Position numbers and translations under genes: made by a program
In this document: positions 15,546-24,470 of the stretch, piece by piece
Layout: the number at the start of each line of letters is the position of its first letter
How positions within the stretch are numbered: the stretch's first letter is position 1
Assembly (NCBI GenBank): GCA_001664005.1
Contig: CP016093.1
Location: forward strand, 627,001 to 691,000
Source of the DNA: Rhizobiales bacterium NRL2
Lineage (GTDB): Bacteria > Pseudomonadota > Alphaproteobacteria > Minwuiales > Minwuiaceae
DNA: 64,000 nt
Direction of reading: 5' to 3'
Notes under the pieces: generated by a model
Databases searched by the model: none
What the model saw: the letters and a program-made list of their open reading frames with translations, nothing else
What the model was told of the DNA's origin: nothing

Positions 15546-16214
15546 TCACTCCGCGCTCATGTGCCGGTCGATCAGCAGCGGCAGGGCGCGTGTCCACTTT
15601 GCCGCGGCCCTCTCGACGTCGAGGCGTTTCGGCATGCGGACCTGCGGCACCAGCACGAACATCACCACCGTGGACATGCCGGCCTTCATCCGGCCGGATT
15701 TGGTGAACGTCCCGCCTTTTGCCCTGCGGCCAACCCGGCCGGTCGATGCGTTGACCCGGACGCCGTCGACGACCAGAAGCGACGGCCGGCCGCGCCGGTA
15801 GACGAACCGCAGCGGCCCGAACCGGTGCTCGGGGAAGTTCGACGGGTTGATGCGCTTGCCGCCGACGCCCCGCTTCGGCGCGGCGGGCGTCGGAATGGCG
15901 AGCCAGAAGCCGTTGCGGCTCTTGATTACCGTGCCTTCGTCGAAGACCCGCACGATGTGCGGCGCCTTCGACCAGACCAGGCTCGCCGCGTCATAGCCCT
16001 TGTTCGGGTAGGTCCGCGACCGCCAGGCCCGCGCGAGCCGAACCCCGAGACCGGCCGTCAGGACCTGCTTGCGCAGATCCTGCTTCAGGCCCTCGCCGGC
16101 ATCGCCGACGCCGGCCTGGACCGCCTTGGCGATGCGTCCGGCCTCGACCTCCAGGTCACGGCGGACGGCTTCGCCGAGTGCGGCAGAACCCGGAAGGATC
16201 CTGTTCGCCATCAC
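15546..16214 (-). CDS. DUF6441-like phage connector or minor tail protein
   Basis: A 222-residue basic protein. The N-terminal helix (LEVEAGRIAKAVQAGVGDAGEGL) is followed by a beta-rich part with RTYPNKGYDAASLVWSKAPHI and a C-terminal segment MFVLVPQVRMPKRLDVERAA. It resembles proteins listed as DUF6441 in alphaproteobacterial prophages (from memory), which lie at the place of lambda gpZ between head-tail connector and tail terminator genes. Start and stop overlap neighbours closely, consistent with one operon. Confidence 0.65.
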   Translation of the reverse strand: MMANRILPGSAALGEAVRRDLEVEAGRIAKAVQAGVGDAGEGLKQDLRKQVLTAGLGVRLARAWRSRTYPNKGYDAASLVWSKAPHIVRVFDEGTVIKSRNGFWLAIPTPAAPKRGVGGKRINPSNFPEHRFGPLRFVYRRGRPSLLVVDGVRVNASTGRVGRRAKGGTFTKSGRMKAGMSTVVMFVLVPQVRMPKRLDVERAAAKWTRALPLLIDRHMSAE

Positions 16215-16525
16215 TGAGGCCGCACGTCGAGGGTCCAGATCAGCCGTTCGGGATCGCGCACCGGCTCTCCCTGGACGACCAGCATCTGGCCATCGACCTC
16301 GATGGTGTCGCCCGGTCGAGGCTGCTCGATCGCCGCGACGAGCACGTCGACCAGCGTGGTCTCGGCATGCAGCCGGGTCTCCCTGAAGTCGATGACCTGA
16401 TCCGGACGCCGGGCGAAGATGCGCAGCGGCACGCCGTCTCCGAGCCCGCCCGGGCGATAGACGGCCGAGCGCGCGAGGTTGGGATCATTGAACAGCACCT
16501 CCAGGGCTGCGGCGATTGCCGACAT
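16211..16525 (-). CDS. Head-tail connector-like small protein
   Basis: A 104-residue protein starting at the ATG that overlaps the DUF2190 stop (ATGA at 16525). The fold looks beta-rich with an N-terminal helix (MSAIAAALEVLFND) and strands ending LIWTLDVRPQ. Position after the capsid and decoration genes, and length near 100, fit head-completion proteins such as lambda gpFII, but I see no diagnostic motif. Its stop overlaps the next start by four bases. Confidence 0.6.
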   Translation of the reverse strand: MSAIAAALEVLFNDPNLARSAVYRPGGLGDGVPLRIFARRPDQVIDFRETRLHAETTLVDVLVAAIEQPRPGDTIEVDGQMLVVQGEPVRDPERLIWTLDVRPQ

Positions 16526-16860
16526 CAGAAGCTGCCGTTGAGCCGCACCCGTCCGATGGTATCGGACGCACCGCCGCCGACGACCTCGACAGCGACGCCG
16601 ATCGCCGTATTCCCGGAGGCGGTCTTCGTCGTCACCTTGGCGGTGTTGTCCCAATAGACCTTGTCGCCGACCGCCCAGGCCTGCGATGCCGCCTTGGTCA
16701 GATCGAAGATGCCGACGAGGGCAGCCTCGACTGTCTCACCATTGATGGCATTCCCGGCGGCGACGCCGAAGATGGCGCCGACGAGCAGGCCGTCGCCGGA
16801 GGCGACGTCGTAGGGTGCGGTCAGGGTGATCGTGTTGCCGGGTTGGACGTAGTTCTTCAT
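16525..16860 (-). CDS. DUF2190 capsid-associated protein
   Basis: A 111-residue protein of the DUF2190 type: MKNYVQPGNTITLTAP, then GDGLLVGAIFGVAAG, an alternating beta pattern through VGDKVYWDN and a final VGGGASDTIGRVRLNGSF. The family follows the capsid gene in many phages and is regarded as a capsid decoration or stabilising protein. It is complete here and precedes the connector genes. The ATG at 16860 follows a GAGAGGACC ribosome-binding site. Confidence 0.85.
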   Translation of the reverse strand: MKNYVQPGNTITLTAPYDVASGDGLLVGAIFGVAAGNAINGETVEAALVGIFDLTKAASQAWAVGDKVYWDNTAKVTTKTASGNTAIGVAVEVVGGGASDTIGRVRLNGSF

Positions 16861-16887
16861 CGCGGAGGGTCCTCTCGCAAAGACGAA

Positions 16888-16909
16888 GGGCGGCCCGTCA
16901 GGACCGCCC
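16888..16909 (-). terminator. Strong hairpin between capsid and DUF2190 genes
   Basis: On the minus strand a 9-pair stem (one G-U) with a TGAC loop is followed by TTCGTCTTT, which has few T residues. It may be a partial terminator that lowers expression after the capsid gene, or a stabiliser of capsid mRNA 3' ends. Tail quality is too weak for a firm terminator call. Confidence 0.45.
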
Positions 16910-16946
16910 GTCTCGTCAGGGTTCAGATGTCAGGGGGTGGTCCGGC

Positions 16947-18998
16947 TTATGCGCCCGGGTTCTTGTAGAGACCGCGCCAGTCGATTGCCTTGGCGCCGAA
17001 GTCGAGCCGGCACTTGATCTCGACGCCGTCGACGTCGAAGCCGTTGCGCGTCTCGATGTAGGCGCCCTGCTGGCCTTCGAGATAGGCGTACTCGATCGTG
17101 TCGATCTGGTTCGGGCTCGCGGCCAAATACCAGGCGGTCTCGCTCGCCCCATCGAGCCGCGGCTCGGCGATGGGTGCGAGCGTGCGGATCGACTGCGGCA
17201 CCACGTTCCCGCTCTGCGCGGGCACAAGGTTCTGCGCCACCAGCTGCTCGGCCTTGAGCTCCAGGGCGGCCGGTACGATCAGAAAGGCGGGCCGGATGTT
17301 GAGCACCGTCTTCTTGTCGAGCCCGGTCTGCTTGCGCATCGCGGCGCGGGCCGCACCGACGCTGTCCACGCCGAGCGCCGCGCCGGCGCCAGCGAGGTTC
17401 TTGTGGTTGGCATGGAAGAGCGCCGTTCCGTCCGCCATCGCCGGGTTGGAGGTGACGATGTCCCAGACCACATCGCTTTCCAGCTGAGCAATGGCGTTGC
17501 CGTACATCGCCGGGATCCGGGTGAAGGCGTCGAGATCGTCGTTGATCAGAACCTGCCGGGTGATGGCGACCACGCGGCCGTAGGTCTCGATTCGGTAGCT
17601 CTCCTTCGACTCGCCGAGCGTGCCGCGCTTAAACTCGCCGCTCTCGCCCACCTTGAGAAGCTGGGGCGCCTCGCCGAGCTGAACCCGGTGCATCGCCTTG
17701 AAGTCGGTGGCAAGCACCTGGCGGCAGAAGAGCGGGAAGGTCCGCGGATAGGCCTCGTAGGCCTGGCGGAGCGTCTTGTTGGTGACGGCTGCCAGGATCT
17801 CGGGGAAATCCGAAGTCGAATGCAGCGCCCGGGTCGCGACCTCGTCGCGGGAGAGGCCGCGCGTGCCGGCCCCCGCCGTCTCCAGGCTTTCGCGGGCGAG
17901 CTCCAGCAGGGTCATGCCCCGATACTCGCGGGCCGCATCCTCCAGCGGGAACAATGTCGGGCTGTAGCGGTGCAGCAGCGCGTTGGCGACGGCCTCGCGC
18001 CGGGTCACCGTCTCGTCGCGGCCACCCAGCGGGATCGAGACATGGCCGAAGGTCCGGGTCTCGTCGGACTGCGCTGCGACCTGGTCGAGGATCAGCCGGC
18101 GCGCCTCGTCGATGGACACACCGCGCTTGATCAAGTCGTCGGCGAAGCCGCGCTCGAGGTGCAGCTTCTCGACAAGGCCGTGGATCGTGGAGACGCGCTC
18201 GCGCTCCTGCGCGCGGGCCTCGGTCACAAGCGCGTCCGTGTCGACGCTGCGGGTCTGCTCCTGGGGCTTCGGATCGGGTGCGGCCTTCGGCTGGCTGCGG
18301 ACGCCCGTCTCCTTCGGCTTCTGTCGGAGTTCGGCATCCTTCGCCTCGGTGGTCTTCTCCGCAGGCGCGTCGGTCGCGTCGCGAGTCGCCTCTTCAGTCT
18401 GATCGGTGTCGTGCATCACATTGGTCCTCTGCTTGGGTTCGCCCGCGGCGCTGCGATGCAGGACGCAAGGCTCGAAGGGATCGCGGGAACGGAAGCCGGC
18501 GGCGGGATCGGCGCCCACCGGCACGGCCGAGATCTCGAAAGGAGTCCAGTCGACGGCGCGCCAAAGCTCGCGGCCGCCCTCAGGCTTCGAGACCTCGTAG
18601 CGGTGGACCTGGTAGCCGATGGAGACCGCGCGGATGTGCCCGGCCTCGATGTCGCGCCAGATGTCGCCGACCGCATCGCGCTCGGAGATCCGGATCCGGG
18701 CGATGCCCTGACCATTCTCGATCCGCGCCGTGCCCGGCACGACCGAGCCGATCACCGCATCGAGATCGCCCGCATCGTGCACCTTCAGGAACGGCGCGCC
18801 GTTATTCAGCCGGTCGAGCCGGACATGGTCGGGCGCCATGCTCAGCTCCTCGTCATGCGGCTCGCCGAAGAGCGAGAGGCGCCGCACCCGGGCGCCGGTC
18901 GACCAGATCACCTCGACGCTGCGCGTCTCGGGATCGATCGTGTTCGGCGCGAGTTCCGCCGCCCGGCGCAGGGCCGGCAGTTCGATCGTCTGCTCCAT
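16947..18998 (-). CDS. Prohead protease / major capsid fusion protein
   Basis: A 683-residue fusion. Residues 1-180 form a prohead protease domain (serine protease of HK97/S78 type). It has RSVEVIWSTGARVRRL, the probable catalytic His in FLKVHDAGDLDAVIG and the Ser in IRAVSIGYQVHRYE. Residues 195-260 are a charged, low-complexity linker (EKTTEAKDAELRQKPKE) like a scaffold or delta domain. From about 265 the capsid part follows, ending GLYKNPGA, with ALFHANHKNLAGAGA typical of Mu gpT-like major head proteins. Fusions of this kind are known in alphaproteobacterial phages. Self-cleavage should free the capsid protein; the copy number of the protease would then equal that of the capsid. Confidence 0.88.
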   Translation of the reverse strand: MEQTIELPALRRAAELAPNTIDPETRSVEVIWSTGARVRRLSLFGEPHDEELSMAPDHVRLDRLNNGAPFLKVHDAGDLDAVIGSVVPGTARIENGQGIARIRISERDAVGDIWRDIEAGHIRAVSIGYQVHRYEVSKPEGGRELWRAVDWTPFEISAVPVGADPAAGFRSRDPFEPCVLHRSAAGEPKQRTNVMHDTDQTEEATRDATDAPAEKTTEAKDAELRQKPKETGVRSQPKAAPDPKPQEQTRSVDTDALVTEARAQERERVSTIHGLVEKLHLERGFADDLIKRGVSIDEARRLILDQVAAQSDETRTFGHVSIPLGGRDETVTRREAVANALLHRYSPTLFPLEDAAREYRGMTLLELARESLETAGAGTRGLSRDEVATRALHSTSDFPEILAAVTNKTLRQAYEAYPRTFPLFCRQVLATDFKAMHRVQLGEAPQLLKVGESGEFKRGTLGESKESYRIETYGRVVAITRQVLINDDLDAFTRIPAMYGNAIAQLESDVVWDIVTSNPAMADGTALFHANHKNLAGAGAALGVDSVGAARAAMRKQTGLDKKTVLNIRPAFLIVPAALELKAEQLVAQNLVPAQSGNVVPQSIRTLAPIAEPRLDGASETAWYLAASPNQIDTIEYAYLEGQQGAYIETRNGFDVDGVEIKCRLDFGAKAIDWRGLYKNPGA

Positions 18999-19013
18999 CA
19001 GGGTTTCCTCGGA

Positions 19014-20534
19014 TCAGGTCTCGTCGCCGTCCGGGTCACCCGGATCGGCTACACGCTCAGGTTCGGACGGGTCGTTCGTTTGCGCGCTGCCCGTCTTGGT
19101 GACGCGACGCGGGTCGCTGTCGAGGACGAGGCCCAACTCGTCGAGCTTGGCGTTGGTGGCCGCGATCTCGGCCAGCACCGCGTCGGGGTTGCGGCCTTGC
19201 CGGGCGATGGCCTCTGCGAGCGTCATGGTGCCGGAGCGGATGGCGAGCAGGTCCGCCATCGCATCCTTCTGCGGATCGACCGCCTCGAACTTGGGCGGCG
19301 ACCATTCGACGGGCACGTCGGGCGTCGGGATCCGCCCCGCTGCCCACGCAGCTTCCGTGAACCAGCGCCAGACCGGCGCACAGAACATCGGGATGAAGAG
19401 CTGCCACTGGACCGCGTCGATCATCCGGCGGAACTCGACGAGCCCCGCGCGGATCGAGGAGTAGTTCACCTGGCTCAGATCGCCGGTCAGCAACTCGTAG
19501 GGCACGCGGAAGCCGGCCGAGATCGTGTGCAGGCTCGCGCGCTTGTACTCGCCGTAGCCGCCGGTCGCCGACGGCTGGTTGAAGCGGATGTCCTTCCCGC
19601 CGCGGGCGTAGGCGATAAGCCCCGGCTCGAACTGCTCGACCCGGTTGCCGTCGGCGTCGACGACCGAGGGCGCGATCCCCTGTTGCGCTTCCTCCTCGCC
19701 GAACACGATGGCGGTGACGCAGGCCTCGGTCTTCTTGCGGACGATCTCGGCGACCTCGTAATCGTCGAGGTCGCGAAGGGCGCGGATGACCGGCGCACCC
19801 CAGGGCACGCCGCGCGCCTGCGTGCGCTGTTTCTCATAGACATGGGCGATCTCGGAGGCCGGGATCGCCCGGCTGGTGAGCCCGCCCGTCAGGCTGAGCA
19901 TTGCGTCGCCCGGATGCGCGCCGAAGAGCCAGTAGGCCCGGCGCCGACCGAGCGCGTCAAACTCGATTCCCTGGACCGCCTGCCCGGAGCCGAGCGCCCC
20001 GTTGCGGGTCGCGTCGAGGAAGTCGGCCTCGAGCAGCTGCAGCTGCACCGGCGGCATGACGCCGTCGCCGGCACGTCGCGGCCGGCGTCGGACCAGCACC
20101 TCGCCGGCCTCGACCATCTCGCGACAGGCGAGCGTCTGCAGCCCGTAGAAGTCGAGCTGGCCGTCGGCGTCGCAGGCCCGTGCCCAGATCTCGAACAGCC
20201 GATCGACCTCGCGGTCGAGCGCGGCGTCGCCGCTGGCTGCACGCGGCATGATGCCGGCGCCGACGATGTTGTTCACCAGCACCGCCACGGCCTTTGCCGC
20301 ATGCGGGTTGTTGCGCACCAGATCCCGCATCCGGTCCCGCAGCAGCGCACCGGCCCGGCCGATCTCGGCGTCCGCCGAAGATCCCGGCGCATGCCAGCCA
20401 TCGGTGCGCCGGCCGCGGGCCGCGCCCTCATAGGAGCGGGCGAGCCCCTCGAAGGCCTGCCGCGCCAGCACGCGCCGGGTGGCAGCCCGTGGGGCGACGG
20501 TCGCGATGGCCCGGTCGAACCAGGACACCGACAT
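19014..20534 (-). CDS. Portal protein, lambda family
   Basis: A 506-residue protein of the lambda gpB portal type. It has NNPHAAKAVAVLVNNIVGAGI near residue 70, the conserved IPASEIAHVYEKQRTQARGVPWGAP in the middle and YSSIRAGLVEFRRMIDAVQW at about 350. Portals form the dodecameric ring for DNA entry at one capsid vertex. The place between head-tail joiner and capsid fusion genes fits. The C-terminus is acidic (EPERVADPGDPDGDET). The start overlaps the stop of the small joiner gene. Confidence 0.92.
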   Translation of the reverse strand: MSVSWFDRAIATVAPRAATRRVLARQAFEGLARSYEGAARGRRTDGWHAPGSSADAEIGRAGALLRDRMRDLVRNNPHAAKAVAVLVNNIVGAGIMPRAASGDAALDREVDRLFEIWARACDADGQLDFYGLQTLACREMVEAGEVLVRRRPRRAGDGVMPPVQLQLLEADFLDATRNGALGSGQAVQGIEFDALGRRRAYWLFGAHPGDAMLSLTGGLTSRAIPASEIAHVYEKQRTQARGVPWGAPVIRALRDLDDYEVAEIVRKKTEACVTAIVFGEEEAQQGIAPSVVDADGNRVEQFEPGLIAYARGGKDIRFNQPSATGGYGEYKRASLHTISAGFRVPYELLTGDLSQVNYSSIRAGLVEFRRMIDAVQWQLFIPMFCAPVWRWFTEAAWAAGRIPTPDVPVEWSPPKFEAVDPQKDAMADLLAIRSGTMTLAEAIARQGRNPDAVLAEIAATNAKLDELGLVLDSDPRRVTKTGSAQTNDPSEPERVADPGDPDGDET

Positions 20535-20740
20535 CAGCGGTCCCCACGCGAGAAACCGGCGAAGCCTGCGATGGGGCGGTTCGCCGCACCGGCGATCTGG
20601 CGCTCGATGGTCCGGATGCGGCCGAGCAGATCCTCGGCGGAGCCGTATTCGACGGTCTTGCCGTCATAGCTCACCCGCGTGGTCCCGCTCGCATAGGCGC
20701 GCCGGAGCGCCGCGAGTTCCGCTTCCGTCCAGTCCGCCAT
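20534..20740 (-). CDS. Head-tail joining protein, gpW-like
   Basis: A 68-residue protein beginning MADWTEAELAALRRAYASGTT. The following VSYDGKTVEYGSAEDLLGRI matches the common gpW-type pattern of helix, short strand pair and helix. Such proteins seal the portal after packaging. I chose the ATG at 20740, just past the terminase stop, with AAGGA upstream; an ATG at 20752 would add four residues. Location between large terminase and portal genes is the same as in lambda. Confidence 0.8.
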   Translation of the reverse strand: MADWTEAELAALRRAYASGTTRVSYDGKTVEYGSAEDLLGRIRTIERQIAGAANRPIAGFAGFSRGDR

Positions 20741-20742
20741 TG

Positions 20743-22737
20743 TCAGAACCATCCTTCACGCCGCCCGAGCCAGTCGGAGCGGCGTTTGCCTTGCGCGCCC
20801 GGCGACGGGCGCCCGATCATGCCGGCCGGCGTATCCGTGCCGGTCGGGACGCCGAGCTGCGCTTCCAGATCGGCCCATGTCGTCTCGGACCAGCGGTCCG
20901 CGCCCGCGATCCAGGCGGCGGCGCGGGCATAGACCCGACAGTCCAGCGCCTCGTTGCGCTCCCGAAGCTTCTGCCATTCGAGCCGGGCGAAGCCGCGCCG
21001 GTTCCTGACCGTCACCAGCTGCTCGGCGGTGAGCTGTTTGATCCACTCGGTGTCGACCCAGCCCGGCAGATGCACCGTGCCGGGGGCGAAGGCGGCGCCG
21101 GCCTCCATCTCCTCGGGCGTCGGCCGCGGTAGTCGCAGGAAGCGATAGGTCTCGGCCTTGAAGGTCGAAACCGCCACGGTCCATAGCCGCGCCCCCCGGC
21201 GCAGGCGTTTGCCGCCCGCGGTGGCGTCCACGAAGGTCGGTCCCGAGACCGGGCTCGCCCTATTGAAGCCTTCGAGCCCCTTGACCGGGGCGACCTGCGC
21301 GAAGCCGACCGAGCGCGCCCAGCCATAGACGGCGGCCGTCTCGTAGCCCGTGTCGATTGCAAGCCGGGCAAGCCCGAGTTCGGCGCCGCCGGCATGCCGC
21401 CAGTTGCGGCCCAGCAGATCGGTCAGCGCCGCCCAGCTCTCCGGCCGATCCGGCCCGCCCTCGATCACCACATGATCGACGAGCCAGCTCTCTAGGCCGC
21501 GGCCCCAGGCCCAGACGTCGACCTCGATTCGGTCCTTCTGGACGTCCGCGCCGGCGGTCAGGAACAGCCCGCCGGTCGGCACGATGCCTGCCGGCCACTC
21601 CTCGCGGCGCTCGACGAGGCGCTGCCAATCCGGTGCGTCGCCGGTCTCGATCCAGGTCTCGCCGAGCACCGTGTTGCGGAACACCCGCTCGGCCTCGTCC
21701 GAGCCTCTGGCGGCCTCCTTGTCCCGCGCAACGTCGGCCCAGCTCTTCCAGCCCGGCGGCGAATACAGCGCCGAGAGATGAAACCCCACCGTCCGCCCAT
21801 CGTCGGCCTCGGCCGTCGCCCGCCATTCGCCTGCGGCCAGCACGGCGGCCTTGTGGTGCTCCGCGATCGCGGTCTCGCAGGCATCGCAATGGTAAGCGGC
21901 CGTCTCGGGCTTCCCCTTCTCCCAGCGCAGCCGCTCGAACCTGAGCCACTGCATTTCCCCGCAATGCGGGCACGGCACGAAGAAGCGGCGCTGGTCGCTC
22001 GCCTCGTATTCGCGCTCGATGCGGCTCACGCCGCGGATCGTCGGCGTCGAGACCAGGAAGACCTTGCGCCGATGGGCAAAGGTCAGCGACCGCGCCTCGG
22101 CGAGACCGACCGGGTCGCCTTCCTCGTCGGCCGAAGCCGGGTAGGCGTCGACCTCGTCGAGGAAGACGTATCGCGCCGGCATGGAGCGCAGCCCCACGGC
22201 GGAGTTGGCGCCGGTCAGCACCAACACGCCGCCCGGGAAGTCCTTGGACAGCTGCGTGTTGCCGCTGTCGCGCGCCCGCGCCGGCTTCACCCGCTCCCGA
22301 AGCGCCGGGCTTTCTTCGATCAGCGGATCGATGCGCTGGCGCGAGTTGCGCTTGGCCAGCTCCACCGTCGGCTGGACCGCCAGCATCGGCCCCGGCGCAT
22401 GGTGCATCACGAAGCCGATCCAGTTGTTGCCGGCCTCCGTCGCGCCGACCTGCGCGGCTTTCATGAACACGACCCGCTGCGCCGGATGGCTCGGCGAGAG
22501 CGCGTCCATGATCGCGCGCATGTAGGGCGTGCGCTCGGTCCGGTAGCGCCCCGGCTCGGCCGAGGCGCGTGAGGACAGCCAGCGATGCGTGTCCGACCAT
22601 TCGGAAACCGTGAGCCAGGGGTCGGGCGTCAGCCCGCGGCCCCAGGCCCGGATCAGCGCTTCGGCGCCATCGAATCCTTCGATCTCAGCCGAGAGCGATA
22701 CGGGGCTGGGCGAGTTCGTCGAGGTGGGCGCGGACAT
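20743..22737 (-). CDS. Terminase large subunit, GpA family
   Basis: A 664-residue packaging motor subunit. The ATPase part has the Walker A-like FMKAAQVGATEAGNNW (about 90-105), the Walker B-like YVFLDEVDAYP (about 190-200) and a Cys cluster FVPCPHCGEMQW (about 248-259). The C-terminal nuclease part includes GADVQKDRIEVDVWAWG (about 395-411) and LAIDTGYETAAVYGW. GpA-type terminases, as in lambda, usually cut at cos sites. The gene overlaps the small terminase gene by 53 bases. Confidence 0.93.
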   Translation of the reverse strand: MSAPTSTNSPSPVSLSAEIEGFDGAEALIRAWGRGLTPDPWLTVSEWSDTHRWLSSRASAEPGRYRTERTPYMRAIMDALSPSHPAQRVVFMKAAQVGATEAGNNWIGFVMHHAPGPMLAVQPTVELAKRNSRQRIDPLIEESPALRERVKPARARDSGNTQLSKDFPGGVLVLTGANSAVGLRSMPARYVFLDEVDAYPASADEEGDPVGLAEARSLTFAHRRKVFLVSTPTIRGVSRIEREYEASDQRRFFVPCPHCGEMQWLRFERLRWEKGKPETAAYHCDACETAIAEHHKAAVLAAGEWRATAEADDGRTVGFHLSALYSPPGWKSWADVARDKEAARGSDEAERVFRNTVLGETWIETGDAPDWQRLVERREEWPAGIVPTGGLFLTAGADVQKDRIEVDVWAWGRGLESWLVDHVVIEGGPDRPESWAALTDLLGRNWRHAGGAELGLARLAIDTGYETAAVYGWARSVGFAQVAPVKGLEGFNRASPVSGPTFVDATAGGKRLRRGARLWTVAVSTFKAETYRFLRLPRPTPEEMEAGAAFAPGTVHLPGWVDTEWIKQLTAEQLVTVRNRRGFARLEWQKLRERNEALDCRVYARAAAWIAGADRWSETTWADLEAQLGVPTGTDTPAGMIGRPSPGAQGKRRSDWLGRREGWF

Positions 22738-23254
22738 GGGCCTCCAGAACCTTCTGCATGGCCGCCGTCTCCGTCCCCAGCTCCGCCGCCATCAGCGCGG
22801 CGACCCGCGCCGGCCAGTTGACCCAGGCGTCCCGTTCCTCGCGCGCGAGCCGAAACACCAGCGCGGTGGCGCGGTCGCGATCGACGAGCTCGCCCTTGAG
22901 CTTCGCCAGCCGGATCCGTCGCTCCTGCGCCTTCAACACCTCATGCGCGGTCTTCGCCTGCAGGAAGGTCGTGCCGCCGCCCGTCACGGGCGCGGACATC
23001 CCCTGTTCCTTGAGCGTATCGCCCACCGCCGAGACCGCCGCCTCCGGCACCGGCTTCATTCCGGATCCCGCGGACGTCCCCTTTGGGCGACTCTTCGAGG
23101 GATCGGTCGTCTCGGCCCGCTTCGCGTCGCTCGCCGCGGCATCGATCGAGCCGTCGGCATGCAGGACCAGCCGGCCGGCGGCCTTCGCCTTCTGGATCGC
23201 GCCGCGCGACAGCCCGACATGGGCGGCATAACGGCGCTCGCTCATGCCCTGCAT
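22685..23254 (-). CDS. Terminase small subunit (Nu1-like DNA-packaging protein)
   Basis: A 189-residue protein with an N-terminal helix-turn-helix segment (SERRYAAHVGLSRGAIQKAKAAG), as in Nu1-type small terminases that bind the packaging site. A Pro/Ser/Thr-rich linker and a helical C-terminal half (KAQERRIRLAKLKGELVDRD) follow, suited to oligomerisation and contact with the large subunit. The ATG at 23254 follows AGAGG; a second ATG three codons on is possible. It is the first gene of the late operon, so its upstream region should hold the late promoter and perhaps cos. Confidence 0.85.
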   Translation of the reverse strand: MQGMSERRYAAHVGLSRGAIQKAKAAGRLVLHADGSIDAAASDAKRAETTDPSKSRPKGTSAGSGMKPVPEAAVSAVGDTLKEQGMSAPVTGGGTTFLQAKTAHEVLKAQERRIRLAKLKGELVDRDRATALVFRLAREERDAWVNWPARVAALMAAELGTETAAMQKVLEAHVRAHLDELAQPRIALG

Positions 23255-23294
23255 GCGACCTCTAAAACAGCAATGAAATGATGCACTTATCCGC

Positions 23295-23324
23295 TTGATA
23301 GCGGCGCGCATCGGAGCCTGTATG
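23295..23324 (+). promoter_or_regulatory. Possible promoter between terminase and rightward genes
   Basis: TTGATA (23295-23300) and TGTATG (23319-23324) are 18 bases apart, a plausible -35/-10 pair for the + strand gene that starts at 23356 behind CAGGAG. The same 100-base gap must also contain the leftward late promoter, which I could not identify by eye. Confidence 0.35.
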
Positions 23325-23355
23325 GGGCCAGCACGATCAAGCCAGGAGCCAGACG

Positions 23356-23736
23356 ATGGCCACCACGATCCTTCCCACCCGCAACACCGAATGGGGCTTT
23401 TACGGCACCATCGACCGGATCGACGACGATCTGGCCGCCGACGCACCCAAGGCCTGGACGCTCGCCTCGCAAGCCATCGCCGCCGCCACGGGCGTCTCCC
23501 CCGAAGGGGTGCGCGACTTCCTCGACAGCAGCCACGGCCGCCACTTCGCCGACGACGTCGCCAACGCGCTCGCGCGGGGCGACACGCTGAAGGGCGCCAT
23601 CGATGCCGCCGTCGCCCGCTGGATGGGCTGGCGCATCGACTGGCGCACCGAACGCGAGATGGGGATCCCCCGCGGGCTGCCGTATCTCACCGGGTTCGTC
23701 ACCCACTGCGAGATCCTCGCCGAATCCGACGCTTGA
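23356..23736 (+). CDS. Conserved phage/plasmid protein of unknown function
   Basis: A 126-residue protein starting MATTILPTRNTEWGFYGTI. Helical stretches surround GVSPEGVRDFLDSSHGRHFADDV, and the C-terminal part ends in RGLPYLTGFVTHCEILAESDA. Similar short proteins are frequent in alphaproteobacterial prophages and plasmids next to DUF3489 genes, as here, but none has a known role to my knowledge. The start has the ribosome-binding site CAGGAG nine bases upstream. It reads against the phage operons on both sides, a hint of independent expression, possibly in the lysogen. Confidence 0.7.
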   Translation: MATTILPTRNTEWGFYGTIDRIDDDLAADAPKAWTLASQAIAAATGVSPEGVRDFLDSSHGRHFADDVANALARGDTLKGAIDAAVARWMGWRIDWRTEREMGIPRGLPYLTGFVTHCEILAESDA

Positions 23737-23830
23737 GACGCCGCGTCTCTGGGTCCCGCCCGCCGCATGGCGGGCTCGATCTCGTAGAAGGGCCCGCATC
23801 CCGCGCGCCCGGATACGACGGAAACGACAA

Positions 23831-24418
23831 ATGCCAAAACTTTCCGACACCCAACTCGTGATCTTGAGCGCTGCCGCGCAGCGTGACGATCGCAATGTCT
23901 TACCGCTTCCCGGATCGCTGCGCGGGAACGCCGCCAACAAAGTGGTCGGCGCACTTCTCTCTCGCGGGCTGATTGGCGAGCGCGTTACCAAAAAGCAGAC
24001 CAAAGCGGACCCGGCGCTCAACCGCATCTGGCGGAACGACGAGGACGGTCGCGCGGTTCTCCTGCAGATCACCGACGCAGGCCTTGCCGCCATCGGGGTC
24101 GAGCCGGAAGGCGCCGACAGCGCGCCCACGGGCGCCACCCAGACGCCGGCCGACGACGCCGCATCTGACGCCCCCGCCGCCACGAAGTCCGCACCCAAGG
24201 CGCGGACAGCGCGCGAGGGCACCAAGCAGGCGCTGCTGATCGAGATGCTCCGCGCCGAGAACGGTGCGACCATCGCCGAGATCGTCGAAGCCACCGGATG
24301 GCAGCCGCACACGGTGCGGGGCGCCATCGCCGGAGCACTGAAGAAGAAGCTCGGCCTCGACGTCACCTCCGAGAAGGTCGAGGGGCGCGGGCGGGTCTAC
24401 AAGCTGCCGCCCGCCTGA
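23831..24418 (+). CDS. DUF3489 protein with winged-helix-like end
   Basis: A 195-residue protein. Residues 1-80 are a helical domain beginning MPKLSDTQLVILSAAAQRDD. A low-complexity Ala/Pro/Thr linker (about 90-125) leads to the DUF3489 domain GTKQALLIEMLRAENGATIAEI, then TGWQPHTVRGAIAGALKKKLG and a final EGRGRVYKLPPA. The DUF3489 part looks like a winged helix that should bind DNA. Such proteins occur near rightward accessory genes of alphaproteobacterial prophages; a regulator role is likely but unproved. It forms a two-gene unit with the preceding gene. Confidence 0.8.
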   Translation: MPKLSDTQLVILSAAAQRDDRNVLPLPGSLRGNAANKVVGALLSRGLIGERVTKKQTKADPALNRIWRNDEDGRAVLLQITDAGLAAIGVEPEGADSAPTGATQTPADDAASDAPAATKSAPKARTAREGTKQALLIEMLRAENGATIAEIVEATGWQPHTVRGAIAGALKKKLGLDVTSEKVEGRGRVYKLPPA

Positions 24419-24442
24419 CGCGGCAGCATCTTCCATCGCGGA

Positions 24443-24470
24443 GACCGCCGTCCTTCGGGGCGGCGGTTTC
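24443..24470 (+). terminator. Terminator after the DUF3489 gene
   Basis: ACCGCCG and CGGCGGT form a 7-pair stem around a TCCTTCGGGG loop, followed by TTCTC. It ends 25 bases after the DUF3489 stop and abuts the stop of the convergent DUF7220-like gene, so it may serve both strands. The T-run is short. Confidence 0.5.

Noticed and set aside
17403-20669. A 1,088-codon open frame on the + strand opposite the capsid and portal genes
   Set aside because: It is the mirror frame of GC-rich minus-strand genes whose products are clearly capsid and portal proteins; its own translation has no domain and no ribosome-binding site.
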